Assembly (NCBI GenBank): GCA_902805545.1
Contig: CADCTD010000165.1
Span: 48,305-112,304, forward strand
Origin: an uncultured Craurococcus sp.
GTDB lineage: Bacteria; Pseudomonadota; Alphaproteobacteria; Acetobacterales; Acetobacteraceae
Length of the DNA stretch: 64,000 bases
Direction: 5' to 3'
Positions within the stretch are counted from its first letter, which is position 1. Each line of letters begins with the position of its first letter. Below, in pieces: positions 8,179 through 15,196 of the stretch. The notes under the pieces were generated by a model, which saw only the letters and a program-made list of their open reading frames with translations, was not told the origin of the DNA and did no database searches. The position numbers and the translations under genes were made by a program.

Positions 8179-8731
8179 GTTAGCCGAAGCGGCGGGCCGG
8201 GTCGAGCCCGGCCGCCCCGGCGCGGGATGCCGGCGGGCCTGCTGCCCGTCGCGGAGCCGGAGCAACGGAGCAGGACGCGTGATCGCGCGGCAGGTCCCGT
8301 CGGACACCTGCGGCGTGGCGAGGCTCCCTCTTGGTGCGGCCTGCGCCACGACAGGCGCCGCAGGCGAGCGGGCTGGCATGCTGGCCGCAGGGGCAGGCGA
8401 AGGGGTTCGGCACGGCGGGCTCCCGGCGGAGGACGGCGGACCCCTCTGGATGGCGCCCAGGTCGCAACGGGCGTCTCCGATTTAATTTGAGACAATAATC
8501 AAATTTTAGATGAAATACTGCTTTGCTGCGCCGCGTTGCCCAGAAACACGGCAGTGAAGCCGGTCAGATGCCAGTCGCATCGGCGACTAACGGTCGCCCG
8601 TTCGTGTCTCTACAACCTATGCGGGTAAACTGGCCGTGGGCTATCGGTTCCGTTACGTCTATTACCGTCGATACCGGTGCATCCTATCAACCTGAGGTCT
8701 ATTGCGCCTCAGGAGGAGAGGGGTCAGTAGG
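8179..8731. other. Intergenic region without a supported gene
   Basis: About 550 nt between the divergent Hsp70-like gene and the CheY-like gene. Open frames here have no family signature or good ribosome site. The region from about 8480 to 8520 is strikingly AT-rich for this DNA and carries a 22-bp inverted repeat, so I read the stretch as regulatory DNA for the genes on either side. Confidence 0.5.
8484..8505. promoter_or_regulatory. AT-rich inverted repeat, possible operator
   Basis: AATTTGA (8484-8490), spacer GACAATAA, TCAAATT (8499-8505): a perfect 7-bp dyad with an 8-nt centre in an AT-rich island. Its symmetry suits a dimeric regulator. The bound protein is unknown. Confidence 0.45.
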
Positions 8732-9151
8732 ATGACGGTGTTGCTGGTCGAGGATGACGCCATGGTGCGTCTCACCCTCGCCGATTTCTTCGAGGCGGTC
8801 GGGCTCACGATCCTTGAGGCGGAAAACGCCGAGGATGCGATGGCGATCATCGAAGACATGTCGCAACGCATCGATGTGCTGGTCACCGATCTTGACCTCG
8901 GGCCGGGCGATGACGGGCTCGCCCTGGCGCGGAAAGCGCGGCTCAAACGGCCCGGGCTGCTGGTGGTATATGAAACCGGCAGCCCGGAGATGTTCGGCTC
9001 CCACGCCTTCTCCGAGTGGGAGCGGGTCTTCCACAAGCCATTCGACCCGGTGGCGCTGGCGCGGACGGTGCGGGCGCTCCAGGGCGAGCGGCGGCCGGCG
9101 CGGCGGCGTCAGCGCTCGGCGGGGGCCAAGATGGTGGCGTCCAGCCTGTAG
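8732..9151 (+). CDS. Single-domain response regulator (CheY-like receiver)
   Basis: 139 aa receiver domain with no output domain. VEDD at residues 6-9 is the acidic pocket, Asp53 in VTDLDLG the phospho-acceptor, and HKPFDP holds the conserved Lys. A short basic tail, ERRPARRRQRSAGAK, follows. AGGAGG lies about 15 nt before ATG 8732, rather far; TTG 8702 is an alternative start. The 3' end overlaps the convergent OmpR-type regulator gene by 43 nt, and the tail is encoded in that overlap. No histidine kinase is in the window. Confidence 0.87.
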   Translation: MTVLLVEDDAMVRLTLADFFEAVGLTILEAENAEDAMAIIEDMSQRIDVLVTDLDLGPGDDGLALARKARLKRPGLLVVYETGSPEMFGSHAFSEWERVFHKPFDPVALARTVRALQGERRPARRRQRSAGAKMVASSL

Positions 9152-9828
9152 CCGCCATTGTCGGTGAGGACGAGGCTGGGCCGGGCCGGGTCGGCCTCGA
9201 TCTTCTGCCGCAGGCGGTAGACATGCGTCTCGAGCGTGTGGGTCGAGACGGCGCTGCTGTAGTTCCAGACCTCGCCCAGCAGGACCGAGCGCGGCACGGT
9301 CATGCCGCCGGCGCGGTAGAGATGCTTGAGGATCGCGCATTCCTTGTCCGTCAGGCGGATCCGGCGGTTGCGCGCCGGCTCCTGCAGCAGGCGGAGGCTT
9401 GGGCGGAAGACGTAGGGGCCGATGAGGAAGCTCGCCTCATCGGTGTTGTCGTAGACGCGGATCTGGGCGCGGAGGCGGGCCAGCAGCTCCGGCAGGCGGA
9501 AGGGCTTGGCCAGGTAGTCGTTGGCGCCCGCATCGAGGCCGCGGATGACATCCGCCTCGGCATCGGCGCCCGTCACCATGATGACCGGCGTCTGCCGGCC
9601 GGCGCGGCGGAGGCTCGCGCAGAACTCCCTGCCATCGGCATCGGGCAGGCCGACATCCAGCAGGATCGCATCGTAGCGGGCATCGGCCCGGGCCAGCTTG
9701 GCCTCGGCCTCGGCTGCGCTCTCCGCCTCGTCGGCGCGGAATTCGCCGCCAAGCAGGAGCTGCTCGGCCAGGGTGGCGCGCAGTGCGGAGTCGTCCTCGA
9801 CGATGAGGATCTGGCGAAGGGCGGGCAT
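9109..9828 (-). CDS. OmpR/PhoB-family response regulator
   Basis: 239 aa. The receiver domain has EDD at 11-13 and phospho-acceptor Asp58 in LLDVGLPDADG. A winged-helix DNA-binding domain follows, with VRLTDKECAILKHLYR and THTLETHVYRLRQKIE as recognition helix. The start at 9828 has CGGAGA about 6 nt upstream. No sensor kinase is adjacent, so its input is unknown. Its last 43 nt overlap the opposite-strand receiver gene, so transcripts of the two regulators would be complementary at their 3' ends. Confidence 0.9.
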   Translation of the reverse strand: MPALRQILIVEDDSALRATLAEQLLLGGEFRADEAESAAEAEAKLARADARYDAILLDVGLPDADGREFCASLRRAGRQTPVIMVTGADAEADVIRGLDAGANDYLAKPFRLPELLARLRAQIRVYDNTDEASFLIGPYVFRPSLRLLQEPARNRRIRLTDKECAILKHLYRAGGMTVPRSVLLGEVWNYSSAVSTHTLETHVYRLRQKIEADPARPSLVLTDNGGYRLDATILAPAER

Positions 9829-9946
9829 GGGGGTCTCCGAGGGCGGGGGGATGGCGCACGGGCGTGACAAGCCGCCCGCAGACATCGTCTACCGGTTGAG
9901 AGTACGCCTCACCAATCACTCAGCTGCGATTTTTGTCGTTTATTTA

Positions 9947-9987
9947 AGACATGTCGGGAATGTGTGCTTGCTCGTGAGACATGCCGG
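9947..9987. promoter_or_regulatory. Direct repeat upstream of the OmpR-type regulator
   Basis: AGACATGTCGG at 9947-9957 recurs as AGACATGCCGG at 9977-9987, 30 bp apart, or about three helical turns on one DNA face. The pair lies 119 nt upstream of the OmpR-type start, in an AT-enriched stretch. OmpR-type proteins bind direct repeats, so autoregulation is a possible reading. Confidence 0.4.
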
Positions 9988-10001
9988 TCTGTTCCGGCCG
10001 C

Positions 10002-10952
10002 TCAATCGATCCGGATGCCGGCGCGGCGGATCACCTCGCCCCATTTGGCATGCTCGGCGGCGATATGGGCGCGATAGGCCTCGGGCGTGCCGGGTATGGG
10101 CGTGGCGCCGAGCTGGGCCAGGCGCTCTGCGGCGGCCGGCGAGGCCAGCATCCGCGTCAGGGCGGCATTGGCGGCGGCGATGACCCCGGGCGGGGTGCCG
10201 CGCGGGGCGAGCAGGCCGAACCAGGCCGTCACCTCATAGCCCGGCAGGCTTTCGGCGATGGCGGGGATGTCGGGCGCGCCGGACCAGCGCGCCCGACTCG
10301 TCACGCCGAGGCCGACCAGCGCGCCGCTGCGGACATGCGGCAGGATGGAGGGCAGGTTGTCGACGCCCCAGGCGATGCGGCCGGGCAGCAGGTCGCCCAG
10401 CATCGGCGCGCTGCCGCGATAGGTGACGTGCTCGCCCTCGATCCCGGCCTGGAGGCGGAAGAGCTCGGCCGAGAGATGCGTGCTGCCGCCGATGCTGGTC
10501 TCGCCATAGGCCAGGCGCTCCGCCTTGGCGCGGGCGATCAGCTCCGGGATGCTGCGGAGGCCGAGGGAGGGGTGCGCTGCGAGCAGGTTGGGCAGTTCCG
10601 CCACCAGGGAGATCGGGGCGAAGTCGGCGATCCCGTCATAGCCGGGGCTCGGGTAGAGATGGGCGTTGATGGCCTGGGTGCCGGGCGAGCCCATCAGCAG
10701 GGTGTACCCGTCCGGCGCGGCACGGGCGGCGGCCTGGGCGCCGATGTTGCCGCCGGCGCCGGAGCGGTTCTCGACGACGAAATTGCCCCCCGTCGCCTCC
10801 TGCAGCCAGTTCGCCGTGAGGCGGCCGAGGATGTCGACCGTGCCGCCCGGCGGGAAGGGCACGACGATGCGCACCGGCCGCGACGGCCAGGCCTCGGCCG
10901 CGAGGGAAGGCGTGGCGAGCAGGCTGGCGGCGAGCAGGGTGCGGCGCTTCAT
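10002..10952 (-). CDS. Bug/TctC-family tricarboxylate-type solute receptor
   Basis: 316 aa periplasmic binding protein. The signal peptide is MKRRTLLAASLLATPSLAAE. The mature start WPSRPVRIVVPFPPGG and the phrase AAPDGYTLLMGS are typical of Bug receptors, which bind carboxylates for TTT transporters or signalling. No TctA/TctB membrane genes are near. The start overlaps the thioesterase stop by 4 nt (ATGA), making it the last gene of a three-gene operon. Its ligand may relate to the RraA-type aldolase at the operon head. Confidence 0.9.
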   Translation of the reverse strand: MKRRTLLAASLLATPSLAAEAWPSRPVRIVVPFPPGGTVDILGRLTANWLQEATGGNFVVENRSGAGGNIGAQAAARAAPDGYTLLMGSPGTQAINAHLYPSPGYDGIADFAPISLVAELPNLLAAHPSLGLRSIPELIARAKAERLAYGETSIGGSTHLSAELFRLQAGIEGEHVTYRGSAPMLGDLLPGRIAWGVDNLPSILPHVRSGALVGLGVTSRARWSGAPDIPAIAESLPGYEVTAWFGLLAPRGTPPGVIAAANAALTRMLASPAAAERLAQLGATPIPGTPEAYRAHIAAEHAKWGEVIRRAGIRID

Positions 10953-11374
10953 GGCGGTTGCAGCCTTTCCAGTGCGGCGCGGAGCGCGGGCGGGACGGCG
11001 GTGGCGCGGCGCGTCTCGCGGTCGAGCGCCACCATGACCGAGAGTGCGGCCGCATGGCAGGCCTCGCCTGCGAAGAGGCCCTGCTGCAGCGCGAAGCTGC
11101 TGCCGCCGATGCGGGCGACGAAGGTGCCGATCCGCACCCGGCCGGGATAGTGCAGCTCCCGCAGGTAGTCGATCTCGACCCGGGCGAGCGCGATCGCCAC
11201 CGCCCGCGCCTGCGGCAGCCCGGCGATCTCGGTCAGCAGCTCCCCCCGCCCGGCCTCGAACAGCGCGCCGATGGCGCCGTTGTTGATATGGCCGTTGAGG
11301 TCCGTGTCGGCGATCCGCAGCTTCTCCTCCGTCCAGGCGGGGAAGCGCTCGGGGCCGGGCGGGGTGGGCCTCAC
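10949..11374 (-). CDS. 4HBT-type hotdog thioesterase
   Basis: 141 aa with the acyl-CoA thioesterase signature ADTDLNGHINNGAIGALFEAGR, in which the Asp is the catalytic candidate. It should hydrolyse an acyl-CoA in the cytoplasm; substrate unknown. The start is GTG 11374, overlapping the upstream aldolase stop as GTGA, and its stop overlaps the receptor start as ATGA. It is thus fully coupled between an RraA-like aldolase and a carboxylate receptor. Confidence 0.85.
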   Translation of the reverse strand: MRPTPPGPERFPAWTEEKLRIADTDLNGHINNGAIGALFEAGRGELLTEIAGLPQARAVAIALARVEIDYLRELHYPGRVRIGTFVARIGGSSFALQQGLFAGEACHAAALSVMVALDRETRRATAVPPALRAALERLQPP

Positions 11375-12078
11375 TTCGACTTCTCGGCCTCGTAGCGGGC
11401 CTTGTTCTCGGCATTCGGCGGGTAGAGGCCGGGGAGCGACTCGCCGGCCTCGACCTTGCCGACGATCCAGGCCTCGAGGCGCTCCTGCTCCTCGCCGGTG
11501 TTGGCCACCTCGTCGACGAAGGCGGCGGGGATGCAGACGGCGCCGTCGTCGTCGGCGACGATCACGTCGCCCGGGAAGACGGCGACGCCGCCGCAGCCCA
11601 CCGGCTCCTCCCAGTTGACGAAGGTGAGGCCGGCGACGGAGGGCGGCGCGGCGCCGCCGGAGCAATAGACCGGCAGGCCGGTGCCGATGACGCCGGCGAC
11701 GTCGCGCACAGCGCCATCCGTCACCAGCGCGGTGACGCCGCGCTTCATCAGCCGGGCGCAGAGGATGTCGCCGAAGATGCCGGCATCGGTGACGCCCATC
11801 GCATCGGCGACGACGATGCAGCCCTCCGGCATCGCCTCGATGGCGGCGCGCGTCGATTTCGGCGAGGACCAGCTCTCGGGCGTCGCCAGGTCCTCGCGGG
11901 CGGGGACGAAGCGGAGGGTGAAGGCGGGGCCGACAAGACGCTTCCCCTTGGCCGCCGGGGTGAAGGGCGGCGTGCCGCGCAGCCAGATGTTGCGGAGGCC
12001 CCGCTTCAGCAAGACCGTGGTGATGGTGGCGGTGGTGATCCGCTCCAGCTTGGCGCGGGTGGCGACGTCGAGGGCCAT
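11371..12078 (-). CDS. RraA-family protein, probable oxo-acid aldolase
   Basis: 235 aa, of the family that includes RraA and 4-hydroxy-4-methyl-2-oxoglutarate/4-carboxy-4-hydroxy-2-oxoadipate aldolases. GIFGDILCARLMKRG followed by TDGAVRDV gives the G-D-x(n)-R-D pattern of the metal/pyruvate site. Neighbours in catabolism favour an aldolase over the RNase E inhibitor role. AAGGAGCG lies about 6 nt before ATG 12078. It heads an operon with a thioesterase and a Bug receptor, as if a carboxylate were taken up and split to pyruvate-type products. Confidence 0.82.
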   Translation of the reverse strand: MALDVATRAKLERITTATITTVLLKRGLRNIWLRGTPPFTPAAKGKRLVGPAFTLRFVPAREDLATPESWSSPKSTRAAIEAMPEGCIVVADAMGVTDAGIFGDILCARLMKRGVTALVTDGAVRDVAGVIGTGLPVYCSGGAAPPSVAGLTFVNWEEPVGCGGVAVFPGDVIVADDDGAVCIPAAFVDEVANTGEEQERLEAWIVGKVEAGESLPGLYPPNAENKARYEAEKSK

Positions 12079-12233
12079 GGGCTTCGCTCCTTCTTCGCCC
12101 CCCGGCTTAGAGCAAAGCCAGGCCCGGCGGAATCGCCCGCGCGGCGCAAAGGTGGAACCGAGCGCAGAACCTTCGCCTCGCCCGGCCGTTGGGAAACTTC
12201 GGTTCCATTCCACGGACATGACAAGGGGGCGAC

Positions 12234-12443
12234 ATGCCGGATACCGAATCGCGGCCGGCTGGCTTTGAGAGCCATTGGGATGCGGACTGGTTCAAGACCA
12301 AGGCGGAGGAGTGCCGCCGCCTGGCCGAACTGCTCGCCGAACATCCGCAGCGTGCCTCCCTCCTCGCGCTCGCCGAGGATTTCGGCAAGCAGTCGGATCA
12401 TGCCCGGCAGCTGGCGGCGATGGCGGTGGCGGGACGGCGCTAG
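12234..12443 (+). CDS. Small helical protein of unknown function
   Basis: 69 aa. The core KAEECRRLAELLAEHPQRASLLALAEDF resembles a class of short, charged, helical proteins common in alphaproteobacteria, where a phrase like AEECRRLA recurs; I know no function. AAGGGGGC lies 4-5 nt before ATG 12234. It stands alone between the divergent RraA operon and a convergent glycosyltransferase. A repeat-like palindrome begins at its stop codon. Confidence 0.65.
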   Translation: MPDTESRPAGFESHWDADWFKTKAEECRRLAELLAEHPQRASLLALAEDFGKQSDHARQLAAMAVAGRR

Positions 12444-12500
12444 AGCGGGCTCCGTTCGACCTGGCTCGCGGAATCCGCTCCAGCCAGTTGTTTGCTCTGG
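12443..12500. repeat. Candidate extragenic palindromic element
   Basis: Directly after the small protein stop, GAGCGG (12443-12448) pairs with CCGCTC (12475-12480), followed by CCAGTTGTTTGCTCTGG. The ending CCAGTTG...TTTGCTCT recurs in the hairpin region at 52984-53021, so both may belong to one dispersed family. Only two weak copies are visible here. Confidence 0.35.
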
Positions 12501-12614
12501 TGTCCCGCTCCTGACGGTCCCGGGCATTTCCCGGGAATGGAAAGGGCGGGCGGCCCCCAAAACCAGCAGCTCGTGGACCGGGTGCGACATCCGCGGGACT
12601 GCGGGATGGGGAGG

Positions 12615-13652
12615 CTAGGACTGCCCGGCCTGCGCGAGGGCGAGCAGCGTCGCGGCGGCGGGGGCGAGCAGGCCGGGGCCGTGGCATTCCAGCGCATAGC
12701 GGCGGGCCTCTTCGCCGAGGGCGAGCAGGGCCGGTCGGTCGGTGAGCAGGGCGCGGATCTCGGGCAGCAGGGCCTCGGCCGGGACGAGGCGCAGGGCAGG
12801 CGTGTCGAACCGGGCCTGGATGGCGAAATCATGCGCGATCACGGGCGTGCCGCAGGCGAGGGCTTCGAGGATCACCCGCGGCACCCCCTCCCAGGTGGAG
12901 GCATGCGCCATCAGCCAGGACTGCGCCATGACGTGGAGGGCCTGCGGCTGGGGCAGGTGGCCGGTGAGGTGGACCGCAGGATGCGGCCCGGCCAGCGCCG
13001 CGACCGCGGCGCGGGTCTCGCCGTCGCCGACCAGGGCGATGCGGCAGTCGCCGAAGAGGGGCGCCAGCGCCGCCTGGTTCTTGCGCGGCTCGAAGCCGCC
13101 GACATTGCAGAGGTCGTAGCGCTTCGCCCCGGGCGCACGGGTGGCGGCATGGGCGGCATCGGCGCTCGCCCAGTCGACATGCTTCGGCAGCCGGGCGGCC
13201 GGCAGGGCGCGCCCGAGGCGCCGGGCGATGGCTTCGATCTGCCACTCGCTCTCGGCCAGGACGAAATCCGCTGCATCCAGGTTGCGGTGCATGCTGGTGC
13301 CGCCGATGACGAAGCCGATGCGGCAGCGCGCACGGTCGAGCGCCTCCAGGCACTGCGCGACGATGTCGTAGTCCATGCCCTTGAACAGCACGACATCCGG
13401 CGCATCCGCGCGCAGCCACTCCACCATGGCGCCAGAGCCCTGGCGATGCGCCTGGAGCCCCGGCGCGTCGGAGGGGAAGTGGAGGAAGGGAACGCTGCCC
13501 TCGGCGAGCGTGCTGCGCGGCGCCGTGGAGGCCTCGGCCCGCAGCACGGCGGCATCATGGCCGAGGGCGCGCAGCTCCCGCGCCAGCAGCCCCTCGCGCT
13601 GCTCGCCGTAGAGCTCCGGCGCGGGGTGGCAGAGGACGAAGCGCAGCTTCAT
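12615..13652 (-). CDS. Glycosyltransferase, GT4-like
   Basis: 345 aa. The C-terminal half has VGGFEPRKNQ and EGVPRVILEALACGTPVIA; the two Glu eight residues apart form the E-x7-E motif of GT4 retaining transferases that bind the sugar nucleotide. The N-terminal domain is less conserved. No signal peptide; cytoplasmic or membrane-associated. It overlaps the gluconokinase stop by 4 nt (ATGA), although the functional link to gluconate metabolism is unclear. The acceptor is unknown. Confidence 0.82.
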   Translation of the reverse strand: MKLRFVLCHPAPELYGEQREGLLARELRALGHDAAVLRAEASTAPRSTLAEGSVPFLHFPSDAPGLQAHRQGSGAMVEWLRADAPDVVLFKGMDYDIVAQCLEALDRARCRIGFVIGGTSMHRNLDAADFVLAESEWQIEAIARRLGRALPAARLPKHVDWASADAAHAATRAPGAKRYDLCNVGGFEPRKNQAALAPLFGDCRIALVGDGETRAAVAALAGPHPAVHLTGHLPQPQALHVMAQSWLMAHASTWEGVPRVILEALACGTPVIAHDFAIQARFDTPALRLVPAEALLPEIRALLTDRPALLALGEEARRYALECHGPGLLAPAAATLLALAQAGQS

Positions 13653-14146
13653 GGCCGGGCGAGGGCGGCGAGCGCGGCGTCGACGATCTCCCCCGGCGGT
13701 GGCGCGACGGAGAGGACGATGGTGCGGTCGTCCGGCGCCGGCGGCTCCAGCGTGGCGAATTGGCTGGCCATCAGGCTCGGCGGCATGAAGTGGTCCGGCC
13801 GGGCTGCCTGACGGGCGCCGATCAGCGCCGGGTCGCCGCTGAGATGAAGCAGGCGGAGGGCGGGGCGGCCTGCCAGCAGGCGGTCGCGATAGGCCTGCTT
13901 CAGCGCGGAGCAGGTGGCGACGCCGCCCGTGGCCGCGCGCTCGTCGAGCCAGGCGCCGATGGCGTCGAGCCAGGGCCAGCGGTCCTCGTCGGTGAGGGGC
14001 TCGCCGCGGCTCATCTTGGCGATGTTGGCGGCGGGGTGGAACCCGTCGGCATCGGCGAAGGGCACGCCGAGGCGTTCGGCCAGCAGGGTGCCGACCGTGC
14101 TCTTGCCGGCGCCGGAGACGCCCATCACCAGGACCAGATGACTCAT
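13649..14146 (-). CDS. gntK: Gluconokinase
   Basis: 165 aa, the size of GntK-type gluconokinases. GVSGAGKST at residues 9-17 is the P-loop; DADGFHPAANIAKMSRGEPLTDEDR contains the gluconate-site and Lid signatures. It phosphorylates D-gluconate to 6-phosphogluconate. It is coupled by ATGA overlaps to the 6-phosphogluconate dehydrogenase upstream and the glycosyltransferase downstream, so gluconate can enter the pentose phosphate pathway through products of one transcript. Confidence 0.92.
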   Translation of the reverse strand: MSHLVLVMGVSGAGKSTVGTLLAERLGVPFADADGFHPAANIAKMSRGEPLTDEDRWPWLDAIGAWLDERAATGGVATCSALKQAYRDRLLAGRPALRLLHLSGDPALIGARQAARPDHFMPPSLMASQFATLEPPAPDDRTIVLSVAPPPGEIVDAALAALARP

Positions 14147-15120
14147 TTCTTCGGGACTTCCAGGTGGCCGCCGAAGCCCTTGCGCTGGGCGGAGAGGACC
14201 TTGCCGCTGAACCGCGCCTCGTCGCGGCTGGAGAAGCGGGCATAGAGGGCGGCGGAGAGGACCGGGGCGGCGACGGCCGTCTCCACCGCGGCCTGGACGG
14301 TCCAGCGCCCCTCGCCGCTGTCGGAGACATGGCCGGAGAAGCCCTCGAGCTCCGCATCGCCGGCCAGCGCCTGGGCCGTCAGGTCGAGCAGCCAGGAGGC
14401 GACGACGCTGCCGCGGCGCCATGCCTCGGTGATCTCGGCGAGGTTCAGGGTGAAGCGCTGGTCCTCGGGCAGGGCGTCGCTGTCGGCATGCTTGAGGATG
14501 TCGAGGCCTTCGGCGAAGGCCTGCATCATGCCGTACTCGATGCCATTGTGGATCATCTTGGTGAAGTGGCCGGCGCCGTTCGGCCCGGCATGGACATAGC
14601 CCTGCTCCGGCCGCGGGTCCCCGGCATAGCCGGGCGTCGGCGGCGCCGAGGCCTTGCCGGGCGCGAGGGCGGCAAGGATGGGGTCGAGGCGGCGGACCAC
14701 CTCGTCCTCGCCGCCGATCATCATCGAGTAGCCGCGCTCCAGGCCCCAGACGCCGCCGGAGGTGCCGATATCGAGGAAGTGCAGCCCCTTCGCGCGCAGG
14801 GCGGTGCCGCGGCGGACGCTGTCCTTCCACATGGAATTGCCGCCGTCGATCAGCACGTCGCCGGGCGAGAGCAGGGCGGCCAGCGCATCGATCGCCGCCT
14901 CGGTCGGGGCGCCGTTCGGCAGCATGATCCAGATGGCGCGCGGGGCCTCCATCGCGGCGACCATGGCCTCGAGGCTGTCGACGGCGCGGGCGCCCTCCTG
15001 CGCAAGGGCGGCGCCGGGGGCGGGGTCGCGGTCATAGGCCACGCAGTCATGGCCGGCGCGAAGCAGGCGCCGCACGATGTTGCCGCCCATGCGGCCGAGG
15101 CCGACCATGCCGAGTTGCAT
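14143..15120 (-). CDS. gnd: 6-phosphogluconate dehydrogenase, decarboxylating, short GndA type
   Basis: 325 aa, the short form, which often prefers NAD, versus about 470 aa for the long enzyme. GLGRMG at 8-13 is the dinucleotide fold; DGGNSMWKDS, GTSGGVWGLERGYSMMIGG and KMIHNGIEYGMMQAFAEG are substrate and catalytic signatures, the last with the conserved Lys. It converts 6-phosphogluconate to ribulose 5-phosphate and CO2. It is the first gene of gnd-gntK-glycosyltransferase and follows a clear terminator of the upstream fusion gene. Confidence 0.93.
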   Translation of the reverse strand: MQLGMVGLGRMGGNIVRRLLRAGHDCVAYDRDPAPGAALAQEGARAVDSLEAMVAAMEAPRAIWIMLPNGAPTEAAIDALAALLSPGDVLIDGGNSMWKDSVRRGTALRAKGLHFLDIGTSGGVWGLERGYSMMIGGEDEVVRRLDPILAALAPGKASAPPTPGYAGDPRPEQGYVHAGPNGAGHFTKMIHNGIEYGMMQAFAEGLDILKHADSDALPEDQRFTLNLAEITEAWRRGSVVASWLLDLTAQALAGDAELEGFSGHVSDSGEGRWTVQAAVETAVAAPVLSAALYARFSSRDEARFSGKVLSAQRKGFGGHLEVPKK

Positions 15121-15135
15121 CCGTCCACACTCCTC

Positions 15136-15163
15136 AAAAAGATCGGGGAGAAGGTATCTCCCC
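15136..15163 (-). terminator. Rho-independent terminator after the fused dehydrogenase
   Basis: On the minus strand GGGGAGA-TACCT-TCTCCCC, a 7-bp stem with a 5-nt loop, is followed by GATCTTTTTG. The stem occupies 15145-15163 and the T run 15136-15140. It separates the fused dehydrogenase from gnd. Confidence 0.75.
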
Positions 15164-15196
15164 CGAACCCCTCATCCATTTCTTTCGGTCCGCCGG

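Noticed and set aside
6309..8495. 728-codon minus-strand frame spanning globin and Hsp70-like genes
   Set aside because: Only its last 137 codons are the real globin; the rest is in another frame over the Hsp70-like gene.
8523..8735. 70-codon frame before the CheY-like gene
   Set aside because: No ATG start, no ribosome site and no recognisable motif; the region looks regulatory.
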